NCBI GenBank assembly: GCA_937899935.1
Contig: CALCOW010000077.1
Coordinates: 1 to 12,917 of the forward strand
DNA length: 12,917 bases
Origin: an uncultured Phycisphaerae bacterium
GTDB lineage: Bacteria; Planctomycetota; Phycisphaerae; Phycisphaerales; SM1A02
Reading direction: 5' to 3'
Positions 1-7,260 of the stretch are shown here, one piece after another (the stretch's first letter is position 1; the number at the start of each line of letters is the position of its first letter). Both the position numbers and the translations under genes were made by a program. Below the pieces are notes generated by a model. That model was not told where the DNA came from. It did not search any database and saw only the letters and a program-made list of their open reading frames with translations.

Positions 1-539
1 CGATCTGACAGCTTTTGCCCAGCGAGATCCAGCGAGATTCTCGCCTGATCATCCTTCCAGTAAAGGTGGACAACACTCTGTGTTCGATCAGACCCTGCAT
101 TGGGTCGGCGGCCATGAACATTTTGAATACGATCGACAATGGCATCCTTAAGTCTCATATTGGGAAACATCGAATTATCAATTGTGGCGTTTTGCACTGC
201 AGAAATAACAGAGACATAGCCATCGGGGGAAATAACCCGCTCCCATGGCAGTCGGACCGATTCTGTGTAGAGCATGTCAGCATCAACAGCACGTATATCA
301 GCAAAACGTTGTAGGACGTGGTAGGCCGTACGGAGGCGTAAGCACATGCGCATCGCGTCGGTCCAATTGCCTTGGGTCACAATCCCAGTATGGTCAGAGC
401 CCGATACAGATAAACCGAGAGATTCAATTTCTTGCGAGAGCCAAGGAGAGAGGCCCGGCGCACAACTAACGCGATAGGTGCGAGGTGGATCTTTGGCGGT
501 GGGCCTCTGACTTGGTTGAGCTTGATCTGGTCGTGTCAC
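1..539 (-). CDS. THUMP-domain class I SAM-dependent 23S rRNA methyltransferase (RlmL-like), N-terminal part, runs off left edge
   Basis: This frame is open on the minus strand from GTG 539 to the window edge, giving about 179 residues; the 3' part lies outside. After roughly 20 poorly conserved residues it reads like the start of the RlmL/YcbY family. There is a 'TYRVSCAPGLSPWLSQEIESL' type opening at about residues 21-41, corresponding to the family's ARGLE.LL..EL segment. A THUMP region spans about 75-170 and contains the signatures 'MRLKDAIVDRIQ' and 'RRPNAG', followed by 'ISLDLAGQKL'. Family members methylate guanine N2 in 23S rRNA (G2445 in E. coli); THUMP binds the RNA and the Rossmann methyltransferase domain, not visible here, does catalysis. 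The GTG lies 4 nt after the phosphatase stop (544-546), so the two are probably co-transcribed. An in-frame GTG at 569 is an alternative start that would overlap the upstream gene. No clear Shine-Dalgarno site is visible. The family is well supported; the exact target base is not. Confidence 0.8.
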   Translation of the reverse strand, partial: MTRPDQAQPSQRPTAKDPPRTYRVSCAPGLSPWLSQEIESLGLSVSGSDHTGIVTQGNWTDAMRMCLRLRTAYHVLQRFADIRAVDADMLYTESVRLPWERVISPDGYVSVISAVQNATIDNSMFPNMRLKDAIVDRIQNVHGRRPNAGSDRTQSVVHLYWKDDQARISLDLAGQKLSD

Positions 540-543
540 AGGA

Positions 544-1041
544 TTACTCGTTGAGCGGTACCAGGGCACGCCCGCTTCGCTTGTCGAGCGTCATCACATC
601 GAAGAGGCGACCGTCTTCATCAATGGCTTGAAACTCAAGTATGCCACCGTGGATACCTACATAGACGAGGTGATGTCGTTGTGCTTTTCGGTGTCCAAAA
701 AAGGTATTGGCCGGATCGAAGTTTTCAAGTGTGCCACCGCCCCCTGCACAGGTGACATAGATGACACCGCCTTCTTCCCAGGGGACCACCGACTCGCCAG
801 AGAGCGGAAAAGTTCGTTCGTAGTCATGGACATGCCCACTAAAGCAAATGTCCACACCATATTTATCTAGCAGGGCGGTGATGTTTCGGGCATTGGGATC
901 ACCTCTGTGTGATGTGGTTTCAAAGGTGTCACCATAGTCATCACTATCGCTCGTCCAGGGTGGCTGATGGAGTACGGCGAATTTCCATTGGGCGCGGCTT
1001 TCTCGAAGCCTAGAGAGTGGGAAACCAATACGAGATTGTGT
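544..1041 (-). pseudogene. C-terminal catalytic half of the same metallophosphatase, in the -1 frame
   Basis: This frame is open from just after a TGA at 1042-1044 to TAA 544-546. It reads straight on as the missing end of the phosphatase. About 'SRAQWKFAVLHQPPW' supplies the family's 'WK.V..H.PP' segment with its metal-binding His. 'VDICFSGHVHDYERT' supplies the GHxHxYER motif, and 'IYVTCAGGGG' follows further on. The conserved segment begins well upstream of the first possible ATG (855), so this is not an independent gene: translated from 855 it would lack the H.PP motif. Taken together with the 867-2408 frame it completes a standard metallophosphatase domain. The cause is either a real single-base deletion or a consensus error. 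I see no slippery heptamer in the correct phase that would support programmed -1 frameshifting. Confidence 0.8.
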
Positions 1042-2408
1042 TCAGATTGATCTGCCAGATCACGGTTGCCGTCGATCATAAAGAAATCAGCATCACCGTA
1101 TGAGAAGGTGTACCATCGCTCGGGTTCTGGAAGACTCATATAGTCGTAGTAATGTTGGGCATCCTGCTCGTGGTTACCAAGTACGGGCATCATTGGCACG
1201 CGAGAAATAAGTGGCTGCATGTTGGGGAAAAAGTGACCCGTCCAGTGGCTCTTGTCAGAACCAGTCGTCACAAGATCTCCAGCATGGATCAAGAGATTCG
1301 GTCGCGTTTCATAGGCGAGATCAGAAACGCGTTTGACGACTTGTGGCTGAGCCTGTGTGTCACCGATGGCTACAAAAGTAAATGCATCACCGCGCTCTGC
1401 GGCTGTTCTGAAGGTCAGCAAGGGGCTTTCGATTGACTGAGTTCCGGCGACATCAGTGATCTCGGCCCCAACTTGGTAGAAGTACTTGCTGTGTGGCGAC
1501 AGATCTTGGAGTCGAAATTCATGAAGGGCCACGGGATCATCATGGACGACTTGCATCCATTTGCCATCTTCACGCTTATACTTAACCCACATTGCGGCTG
1601 GTCGCGTCAATTCAGCAATCACACTGACGCCATCAGTTGTTGGCCAAGTTAAAAACGGAGCAACCATCCAATCAAGTTTTGTATCTACTTTCGGAGGCAG
1701 CTTGTTGAGGTGTTGCTTCTGTTTATAGAGTGCTTTGATCTCAGCAGCTGATTGCGGAGTTGATTGAATGCTGACCGAGTTTAGGCGGCCATCAAGACCC
1801 TGATCTTCATTACGATCAAGGTAGCCACCAATGGCGAGCGGGGCGGTTTGATCGTAGAGAACAGGACCTTGTTGTTCATCAGTGATACCCACAAGCTGTC
1901 CATCCATAAACAACTTCATTTGCTGGCCGTCATAGGTCCCGGCAACATGATGCCATCGTCCGATTTCATAGGGACGATCGGCCTTCAGATAGGTCATTTG
2001 TCCATCGCCATCATCGCGGCCCTCACTGGCCAAGCCAAAAGTGAAGGCGGTCTGGTCATAGCCTAAGACCCATCCCTTTTCGGCTTCCCCGTTGTCTTGC
2101 ACCGCACTGATAAATCCTCCCCAGGTGGTTGGCATATCGATGGATATCCATGCATCAACGGTCAGGGCGTTCTTTGGGAGCGGGTTGTCTAAATCGGTGA
2201 GCTGAGAGACAACGATAAAAGGCACAGCGCGCCCGGGTAAGACGATTCCATTTGGATCGGCCTCAATCTCAACATGATCTCTTGGGACCGCTGTGGGCGT
2301 ATGAGAAGCAGGGATGAGCTCCGTACCTCGCGTTTGCCAATGCCAATGGTCTGTCAGAGAGGAATTTAGGTAGGTAATCGATAGCAGTGTTGTGATGATG
2401 AATGACAT
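867..2408 (-). CDS. LamG / Fn3-like / metallophosphatase protein, N-terminal 513 codons of a frameshifted gene
   Basis: This is a predicted exported phosphoesterase. The N-terminus is hydrophobic (about residues 2-16) like a weak signal peptide, although it lacks a basic start. A concanavalin/LamG-like domain lies at about 80-220, with features such as 'WHHVAGTYDG' and 'KLFMDGQLVG'. A purple-acid-phosphatase-type Fn3 domain follows at about 245-335 ('KYFYQVGA'). The calcineurin-like catalytic domain starts at about 343 with metal-site motifs GDTQ (349-352), AGDLV (376-380) and GNHE (411-414). The frame then departs from the family at about residue 457 and ends in an unrelated 56-residue tail, so the last catalytic motifs are absent from this frame. 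They are present in the next frame (544-1041). The change corresponds to one base missing, near 1000-1041. The repaired protein would be about 620 residues. Start ATG 2408 follows the spacer terminator by 48 nt, so the gene probably has its own promoter. The substrate is unknown. Confidence 0.85.
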   Translation of the reverse strand: MSFIITTLLSITYLNSSLTDHWHWQTRGTELIPASHTPTAVPRDHVEIEADPNGIVLPGRAVPFIVVSQLTDLDNPLPKNALTVDAWISIDMPTTWGGFISAVQDNGEAEKGWVLGYDQTAFTFGLASEGRDDGDGQMTYLKADRPYEIGRWHHVAGTYDGQQMKLFMDGQLVGITDEQQGPVLYDQTAPLAIGGYLDRNEDQGLDGRLNSVSIQSTPQSAAEIKALYKQKQHLNKLPPKVDTKLDWMVAPFLTWPTTDGVSVIAELTRPAAMWVKYKREDGKWMQVVHDDPVALHEFRLQDLSPHSKYFYQVGAEITDVAGTQSIESPLLTFRTAAERGDAFTFVAIGDTQAQPQVVKRVSDLAYETRPNLLIHAGDLVTTGSDKSHWTGHFFPNMQPLISRVPMMPVLGNHEQDAQHYYDYMSLPEPERWYTFSYGDADFFMIDGNRDLADQSEHNLVLVSHSLGFEKAAPNGNSPYSISHPGRAIVMTMVTPLKPHHTEVIPMPETSPPC

Positions 2409-2456
2409 GGTCTCTAGTGTAACTGCATGGAGGCATCGTAGGCGTCAATGAAAAAT

Positions 2457-2490
2457 CCCCCCGAAGCGGTGGTGGGACCACTTCGGGGGG
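2457..2490 (-). terminator. Strong Rho-independent terminator, minus strand
   Basis: A perfect 10-bp GC-rich stem pairs CCCCCCGAAG (2457-2466) with CTTCGGGGGG (2481-2490). It is extended by TGGT (2470-2473) pairing with ACCA (2477-2480) across a GGG loop, with a 3-nt bulge at 2467-2469. Read on the minus strand the stem is followed at once by ATTTTTCATT. It would end transcripts coming from nrdJ or from the small frame at 2508-2738, and it insulates the phosphatase gene starting at 2408. Confidence 0.85.
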
Positions 2491-2507
2491 GAGGGAAGAG
2501 TGGAAGC

Positions 2508-2738
2508 TCAAGTCCACGCCGGGGTCGAAGGTCCGACGGGGTGAGCTTCCCCAGGTGCCATGGTCTTCCGGTGACCTGTGGCAACCGGAACAAGCGGTGA
2601 GATGAGGAGGATGTTGAGTGTCCGCCGATCTTTCTCCACTGCCAGTAGCGCAGTGATCTATACGGTGACCCCCTCGTGTTCAATGAAGAGAGGATCAGAG
2701 AAGATTACGGGTTTCACGCGATTCCCTGTTTCACCCAT
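2508..2738 (-). pseudogene. Possible small gene interrupted by an in-frame TAG; unknown product
   Basis: From ATG 2738 a minus-strand frame reads 26 codons to TAG (2658-2660), then continues for 50 more sense codons to TGA (2508-2510). The stop lies 17 nt before the terminator stem. The conceptual product is protein-like on both sides of the TAG: 'VKPVIFSDPLFIEHEGVTV' before it, and 'ITALLAVEKDRRTLNILLI' then 'SPLVPVATGHR' after it. First codon positions are rich in purines, as in real genes. One C-to-T change (CAG to TAG) would explain the break. The nearest Shine-Dalgarno-like AAGGAG is 15 nt from the ATG, which is too far to be convincing. I do not recognise a family. It could equally be chance openness within a structured RNA or spacer. 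Confidence 0.3.
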
Positions 2739-2818
2739 CCCGATATCAGAGGACTCCTTCCTCCGAAATCGTTTGTGCGGTATCTCCTTCCATCATCCGC
2801 TCTCACCCTTGATCCATC

Positions 2819-2852
2819 TTCGTCTGCTCCCGGAGCGATTGGAGCGGACGAA
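2819..2852. repeat. Inverted repeat / hairpin 22 nt after the nrdJ stop codon
   Basis: TTCGTC-t-GCTCC (2819-2830) pairs with GGAGC-g-GACGAA (2841-2852) around a 10-nt loop. The single mid-stem position is a U-G wobble if transcribed from the plus strand and a C-A mismatch if transcribed from the minus strand. No T-run follows on either strand, so it is not a standard intrinsic terminator. It could be an RNA-stabilising 3' end for nrdJ or part of the structured spacer. Confidence 0.5.
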
Positions 2853-2873
2853 ACAATAAGAAAATTACGCCTA

Positions 2874-5800
2874 TCAGCTGCAGCCCATTGAGTTGCCGCA
2901 GTTCATGCATTTGTAGCAGCTGCCGTTACGCACAGTGATTGATCCGCAGCCGTCACAAGCGGGGGCATCGCCCATCATTGATGCATTTGAATGATCAATA
3001 GCTCGTGCAGCGTGCTGTGTTTCTGCGTATTCGTTTGTTTGTTCGATGGTCTCGGATCTCACTGCGATCGACTCGTGCTTCACCACTGTCGTGAGTGAAG
3101 CAGAAGCCCCGCCTGTCCTCACCTCGTCGGCAGGGGTATCCGAAGACTTCCCAGCATGGCTCGAAAGAATCACTCGTGAACCTATCCCACCGTCTGAACT
3201 CGACTGAGGGGAAGGGTCTGTCGTATTGGTGGGGGTGTTGTGTTCCAATCCAAGCCGACTCGTACCAGTCGTTGTTACACCTTGGCTTGTATTGGCCGAA
3301 TCGTTCTGGCATTGTGTGCCCTCCTTGGCATCACTGATTGTGATTTGACGTTTTTCTTGTCCTTGAGCACTGGCGTCCTGCCGTGCAGTTTCTGTGTTGG
3401 ATGTGTCCTTTTCTGCTCGTTGTGGAGCATTCGCTTCACGATACCCAGCGATGAATTGCATTCCGAGCCAACGGAAAATGTAATCCACCAGACACTTAGC
3501 GAAGGGGATATCACGGTTGGTCGTCATTCCCATTGGCTCAAATCTTTGGTGTGCGAATTTGGTGACCAAACTCTCAACTGGGACACCATATTGGAGCGCG
3601 ACACTAATGGCGGTGCCAAGAGAGTCCATAAGACCGCCGATGGTCGAGCCTTCCTTTGACATTGTGATGAAGAGTTCACCAGGAGATCCATCGTCGTATT
3701 GGCCGACCGTCAGATAGCCTTCATGACCCGCGACATTGAAGTGATGGGTGATACTGCGACGTGTATCCGGTAAGCGCCTTCGCATCGGCCGCTCAATAAT
3801 TCGCTCAACAATTCTTTCAACGAAAGCCGGAGACTCTGCGACATCCTTGCAATCATCGACTTCCCGCTCTTCAGTGATGGATACTTGGGTTGCTGCTTCG
3901 ATAACTTCGACGGCGACTTCATCAATGGCAGCATTGACATCATCGTCATCTTCATCTTCAAGAGAAACATCTGTCTTTGTGTTGAGAGGTTGGCTTAGTT
4001 TGCATCCATCGCGATAGAGTGCATTGGCTTTAAGTCCTAATTCCCAGCTGAGACGATACGCACTTGCAATGTCTCCGACACTTGCTTCGTTGGGAAGGTT
4101 GATTGTCTTAGAGATTGCTCCGGAGATAAATGGCTGGGCGGCTGCCATCATATTGATGTGACCATGTGGAGCGATGAAGCGTTGGCCAATCTGCCCACAT
4201 TTATTGGCGCAGTCAAAGACAGCTAAGTGCTCCTCTTTGATATGAGGCGCTTGTTCAATGGTCTGTGTGCCACAGATGGTCACATTTAAAGACTCAATCT
4301 GTTGGGCAGTCAGTCCGAGTGAAAGCAAACCATCAAAGGATGGATTTTCGCGAGCTTCTTCTACTGAAATATTGAGGTGTTCTAGAACATGTTCTGGCAT
4401 TGACCAGGCAGAAAATGCGAATCCAAGTTCAAAGACAGTAGGTAGGGCGTTTTCAACTTCAACAAGATCTTCTGATTTGTATCCACACTTCAGAAGGTGT
4501 TCTCGAAGGGTATTCTCTGTTCCAGCAATTGGTGTGTCTAGGCTCAGAGTGCCCATGACATAAGTCAGCATGTCATCCACTTGATCAGTGCTATAGCCCA
4601 GCGTATTGAGTGCTGGCCGCAATGACTGATTCGCAATTTTGAAGTAGCCGCCGCCGGCAAGCTTCTTGAATTTTGTGAGGGCAAAGTCTGGCTCGACACC
4701 TGTGGTATCGCAGTCCATAAGTAGCCCAATCGTTCCGGTCGGCGCAATGACGGTGGTTTGTGCATTGCGGAATCCAAAACGCTTGCCTAGTGTCAGGGCA
4801 TCGTCCCATGCTTTAGTCGCTCGTGCGGATAGTTGGGTTGCATTCCCTATGCGGCTGTTATCAGAGGCAAGGATTTCGTGTTCAATCGGTACTGGTGTAA
4901 TCGTCAACTTTTCATAGGCATCTGAACTCCGTGGTGTGCCATAGGCAGCTCGGCGGTGATTGCGCATCACACGAAGCATTGATTCTCTGTTTTCTTCGAA
5001 GCCGGGGAAGGGGCCTTGTTCAGCGGCGATCATGGCGCTGGTAGCATAAGATCGCCCGGTTAATATCGCGGTAATAGCACCGCAGATTGCTCGGCCTTCG
5101 TCTGAATCGTAAGGAATTCCAGCTTGCATCAACATGGCGCCGAGGTTCGCGTATCCCAAGCCTAATGTTCGGTATTGATAGCTTTGAGCGGCGATGATTT
5201 CAGAGGGATAAGCGGCCATCAGCACAGAGATTTCCAGAACAACAGTCCAGAGTTGGACGGCATGTTCAAAGCCCTCTGTATCAAAGCTGCAATCATTGAT
5301 GTCAAACAGTTGCATTAAATTGATTGATGCAAGATTACATGCCGTGTCATCAAGGAACATGTACTCACTACAGGGATTTGAGGCATTGATTCGGCCACTG
5401 TCAGGGCAGGTATGCCAAGCATTGATAGTGGAATCAAATTGAATGCCTGGGTCTGCACATCGCCACGCCGCAGAGCAGATCTGGTCCCAGAGGCCATTTG
5501 CTTCAAGCGTCTTGGTTACTTCGCCATTTGTTCGAGAGGTTAGTGCCCATTCTTGCGTTTGGTCGACGGCCGCAAAGAATTCGTCACTGATTCGAACAGA
5601 ATTGTTCGAGTTTTGTCCTGATACGGTGAGATAAGCTTCGCCGTTAAAATCGTAATCAAGATGGAGTCCCAATTGTTCAGCCAGTTCGCGTTGATCGTCA
5701 GTAAGAAGACGCAACCCTTCAACCATGGCTGCTACTTTGATTTCTTCGCGAACCTTCCAATTGACGAAATCCTCGATATCGGGGTGATCCACATCAAGGC

Positions 5801-6596
5801 AGACCATTTTTGCGGCTCGGCGGGTTGTGCCGCCAGATTTGATGGCGCTGGCAGCGCGATCACCAATCTTCAGAAAGCTCATTAAACCGGAACTTTTTCC
5901 ACCGCCAGAGAGTGCTTCGCCATCACCACGGATCGTAGAGAAGTTTGTTCCAGTGCCGGAACCGTATTTGAAGAGACGCGCCTCTCGTGTCCACAAGTCC
6001 ATGATGCCACCATCGCCAACCAGATCGTCACGAACTGATTGAATAAAACACGCGTGGGGCTGCGGATGGGTGTAGGCATCACTCGCTTGACTCACCTCAC
6101 CAGTATCAGGATGAGGAACAAAGTGTCCCTGCGCCGGGCCTGTGATGCCATAAGCCCAGTTCAGCCCAGTGTTGAACCACTGTGGTGAATTTGGAGCAGC
6201 CATTTGATTGAGCAGCATCCAAGCAAGTTCGTCATAGAACGCATCAGCGTCTTCCGTTGTCTCAAAGTAGCCGTGGGTTTGTCCCCAGGCTCTCCAGCAG
6301 CCACATAGACGATGTACAACCTGTTTGACAGATCGCTCCGGTCCAGTCACAGCCTGTCCCTGGCTATCTGTTTCTGGCGTGCCATCTGCGTTCATCTGCG
6401 GCACACCAGCCTTACGAAAGTACTTGCTGACCATTATGTCAGTGGCAAGCTGGCTCCAGCTTGCTGGAACCTCAGCGTCATTCATTTCGAAGACGAGAGA
6501 TCCATCTGTATTGGTGATTCGACTGGAGCGGTGTGTCCACTCAACTGTCGAAAAAACGTCTTGTCCCTTAGTAGTAAATCGTCTTTGAATCTTCAT
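2874..6596 (-). CDS. nrdJ: Adenosylcobalamin-dependent (class II) ribonucleoside-diphosphate reductase
   Basis: It reduces ribonucleotides to deoxyribonucleotides using adenosylcobalamin to make the active-site thiyl radical, independently of oxygen. The product is 1240 residues from ATG 6596, whose 'MKIQRRFT' opening is typical for the family. A frame extension back to TTG 6698 would overlap dcd and is unlikely. The catalytic barrel carries the redox Cys in 'HACFIQ' (C183), the 'NPCSE' loop (407-411) with the radical Cys 409 and Glu 411, the second redox Cys in 'TACNLASINL' (C420), and the phosphate-binding 'APTGTIG' loop (618-624). An acidic linker (about 878-902) precedes a TSCPD domain at about 945-1050. 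A 160-residue Ser/Thr/Gln-rich, probably disordered linker (about 1050-1210) follows. A zinc-ribbon tail ends the protein, with cysteines at 1214, 1217, 1227, 1230, 1233 and 1239. No intein is present. dcd lies 88 nt upstream on the same strand, forming a dNTP-supply operon. Confidence 0.97.
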   Translation of the reverse strand: MKIQRRFTTKGQDVFSTVEWTHRSSRITNTDGSLVFEMNDAEVPASWSQLATDIMVSKYFRKAGVPQMNADGTPETDSQGQAVTGPERSVKQVVHRLCGCWRAWGQTHGYFETTEDADAFYDELAWMLLNQMAAPNSPQWFNTGLNWAYGITGPAQGHFVPHPDTGEVSQASDAYTHPQPHACFIQSVRDDLVGDGGIMDLWTREARLFKYGSGTGTNFSTIRGDGEALSGGGKSSGLMSFLKIGDRAASAIKSGGTTRRAAKMVCLDVDHPDIEDFVNWKVREEIKVAAMVEGLRLLTDDQRELAEQLGLHLDYDFNGEAYLTVSGQNSNNSVRISDEFFAAVDQTQEWALTSRTNGEVTKTLEANGLWDQICSAAWRCADPGIQFDSTINAWHTCPDSGRINASNPCSEYMFLDDTACNLASINLMQLFDINDCSFDTEGFEHAVQLWTVVLEISVLMAAYPSEIIAAQSYQYRTLGLGYANLGAMLMQAGIPYDSDEGRAICGAITAILTGRSYATSAMIAAEQGPFPGFEENRESMLRVMRNHRRAAYGTPRSSDAYEKLTITPVPIEHEILASDNSRIGNATQLSARATKAWDDALTLGKRFGFRNAQTTVIAPTGTIGLLMDCDTTGVEPDFALTKFKKLAGGGYFKIANQSLRPALNTLGYSTDQVDDMLTYVMGTLSLDTPIAGTENTLREHLLKCGYKSEDLVEVENALPTVFELGFAFSAWSMPEHVLEHLNISVEEARENPSFDGLLSLGLTAQQIESLNVTICGTQTIEQAPHIKEEHLAVFDCANKCGQIGQRFIAPHGHINMMAAAQPFISGAISKTINLPNEASVGDIASAYRLSWELGLKANALYRDGCKLSQPLNTKTDVSLEDEDDDDVNAAIDEVAVEVIEAATQVSITEEREVDDCKDVAESPAFVERIVERIIERPMRRRLPDTRRSITHHFNVAGHEGYLTVGQYDDGSPGELFITMSKEGSTIGGLMDSLGTAISVALQYGVPVESLVTKFAHQRFEPMGMTTNRDIPFAKCLVDYIFRWLGMQFIAGYREANAPQRAEKDTSNTETARQDASAQGQEKRQITISDAKEGTQCQNDSANTSQGVTTTGTSRLGLEHNTPTNTTDPSPQSSSDGGIGSRVILSSHAGKSSDTPADEVRTGGASASLTTVVKHESIAVRSETIEQTNEYAETQHAARAIDHSNASMMGDAPACDGCGSITVRNGSCYKCMNCGNSMGCS

Positions 6597-6684
6597 GCCA
6601 ATGGACTCTTCAGGCTGAGGTTTGTTCAGTTCGTTTTTGCGTCTGGTGCAGTCGAATCCGCGGTCGGCGTATTGGGGAGCCGAA

Positions 6685-7260
6685 TTATTCGCGGTCAACC
6701 ATGGGCAGCGTCAGGCCCTCCTGGTCCTGATATTTACCTCCTTTGTCTGCATAACTGGTTTCACAGACAGCGTTGGCTTTAAGAAAGATCAATTGGGCAA
6801 TACCTTCATTGGCATAAACTTTTGCCGGCAGTGGTGTCGTATTACTGATTTCTAAAGTGACACGACCCCGCCACTCAGGCTCTAACGGTGTCACGTTGAC
6901 GATAAGGCCACATCGGGCGTAGGTACTTTTACCAACACAGATTGCCAGAATGTCACGAGGAATTGAGAACCACTCAACCGTTTCAGCAAGAGCAAAGCTA
7001 TTGGGGGGAATCACAACGTGATCACGTTGTGTCTCATCTGTATCAATAGTGACGAACAACTCATCATCGAATTTCTTTGGATCGACAATGGTGGCGCCGC
7101 CAGAGGTTGCATTCGTGAAGATTTTGAAAGATGTGCCAACCCGAACGTCGTAGCCATAACTTGAAACGCCCCATGAGACCCGGCCAGCTCGACGAGCAAG
7201 ATTGGAAAATGGTTCTATTTCAATCTGCTCACGTATTTGTATGTCACTTAATACTGTCAT
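6685..7260 (-). CDS. dcd: dCTP deaminase
   Basis: It deaminates dCTP to dUTP, the first step of the dUMP/dTTP branch; it acts in the cytoplasm as a trimer. The product is 191 residues from ATG 7260, the normal length for the family. A TTG at 7293 would only add a non-conserved dozen residues. Visible family motifs are 'SWGVSSYGYDVRVG' (29-42), 'GKSTYARCGL' (110-119, with the catalytic-site Ser and Arg), 'VTPLEPEWRGRVTLEISN' (123-140, with the catalytic Glu at 137), 'GIAQLIF' (153-159) and the C-terminal 'YADKGGKYQDQEGL' lid. I cannot tell from sequence alone whether it is mono-functional or a bifunctional deaminase/dUTPase. nrdJ follows 88 nt downstream on the same strand, so the two likely share one transcript driven from the promoter near 7650-7685. 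Confidence 0.95.
   Translation of the reverse strand: MTVLSDIQIREQIEIEPFSNLARRAGRVSWGVSSYGYDVRVGTSFKIFTNATSGGATIVDPKKFDDELFVTIDTDETQRDHVVIPPNSFALAETVEWFSIPRDILAICVGKSTYARCGLIVNVTPLEPEWRGRVTLEISNTTPLPAKVYANEGIAQLIFLKANAVCETSYADKGGKYQDQEGLTLPMVDRE

Larger units (their letters stand above)
2409..2873. other. 465-bp spacer between nrdJ and the phosphatase gene, rich in inverted repeats
   Basis: Besides the terminator and the possible small frame, the stretch contains several inverted repeats. GGAAGCTCA (2502-2510) pairs with TGAGCTTCC (2542-2550). TTCCGGT (2566-2572) pairs with ACCGGAA (2584-2590). A bulged stem joins TGCCA..GGTC (2556-2565) to GACC..TGGCA (2573-2583). CACTGC (2637-2642) pairs with GCAGTG (2650-2655), and GAGGA pairs with TCCTC at about 2750-2764. 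A long hairpin lies at 2819-2852. No RNase P, tmRNA, 6S or cobalamin-riboswitch core motifs were recognised. No known gene is supported here; a non-coding RNA or 3' UTR structure on the minus strand is possible. Confidence 0.5.

Noticed and set aside
1000..1041. Programmed -1 frameshifting in the phosphatase gene
   Set aside because: TTTCCCA occurs here but not in the required zero-frame phase, and a frameshift in a catalytic domain would have no evident use.
2490..2873. RNase P RNA or tmRNA in the structured spacer
   Set aside because: The size is suitable, but the conserved P4/CRI and tmRNA terminal signatures are absent on both strands.
2874..6596. An intein in nrdJ, as is common in this family
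   Set aside because: The catalytic motifs are evenly spaced and no splicing-domain blocks are present.
6597..6698. NrdJ starting at TTG 6698 and overlapping dcd
   Set aside because: The 34 extra residues are not conserved in type, and ATG 6596 gives the usual family opening.
6312..6782. Plus-strand frame of 156 codons opposite nrdJ/dcd, with others such as 3240-3659
   Set aside because: They are antisense to strongly conserved coding sequence and have no protein-like features.
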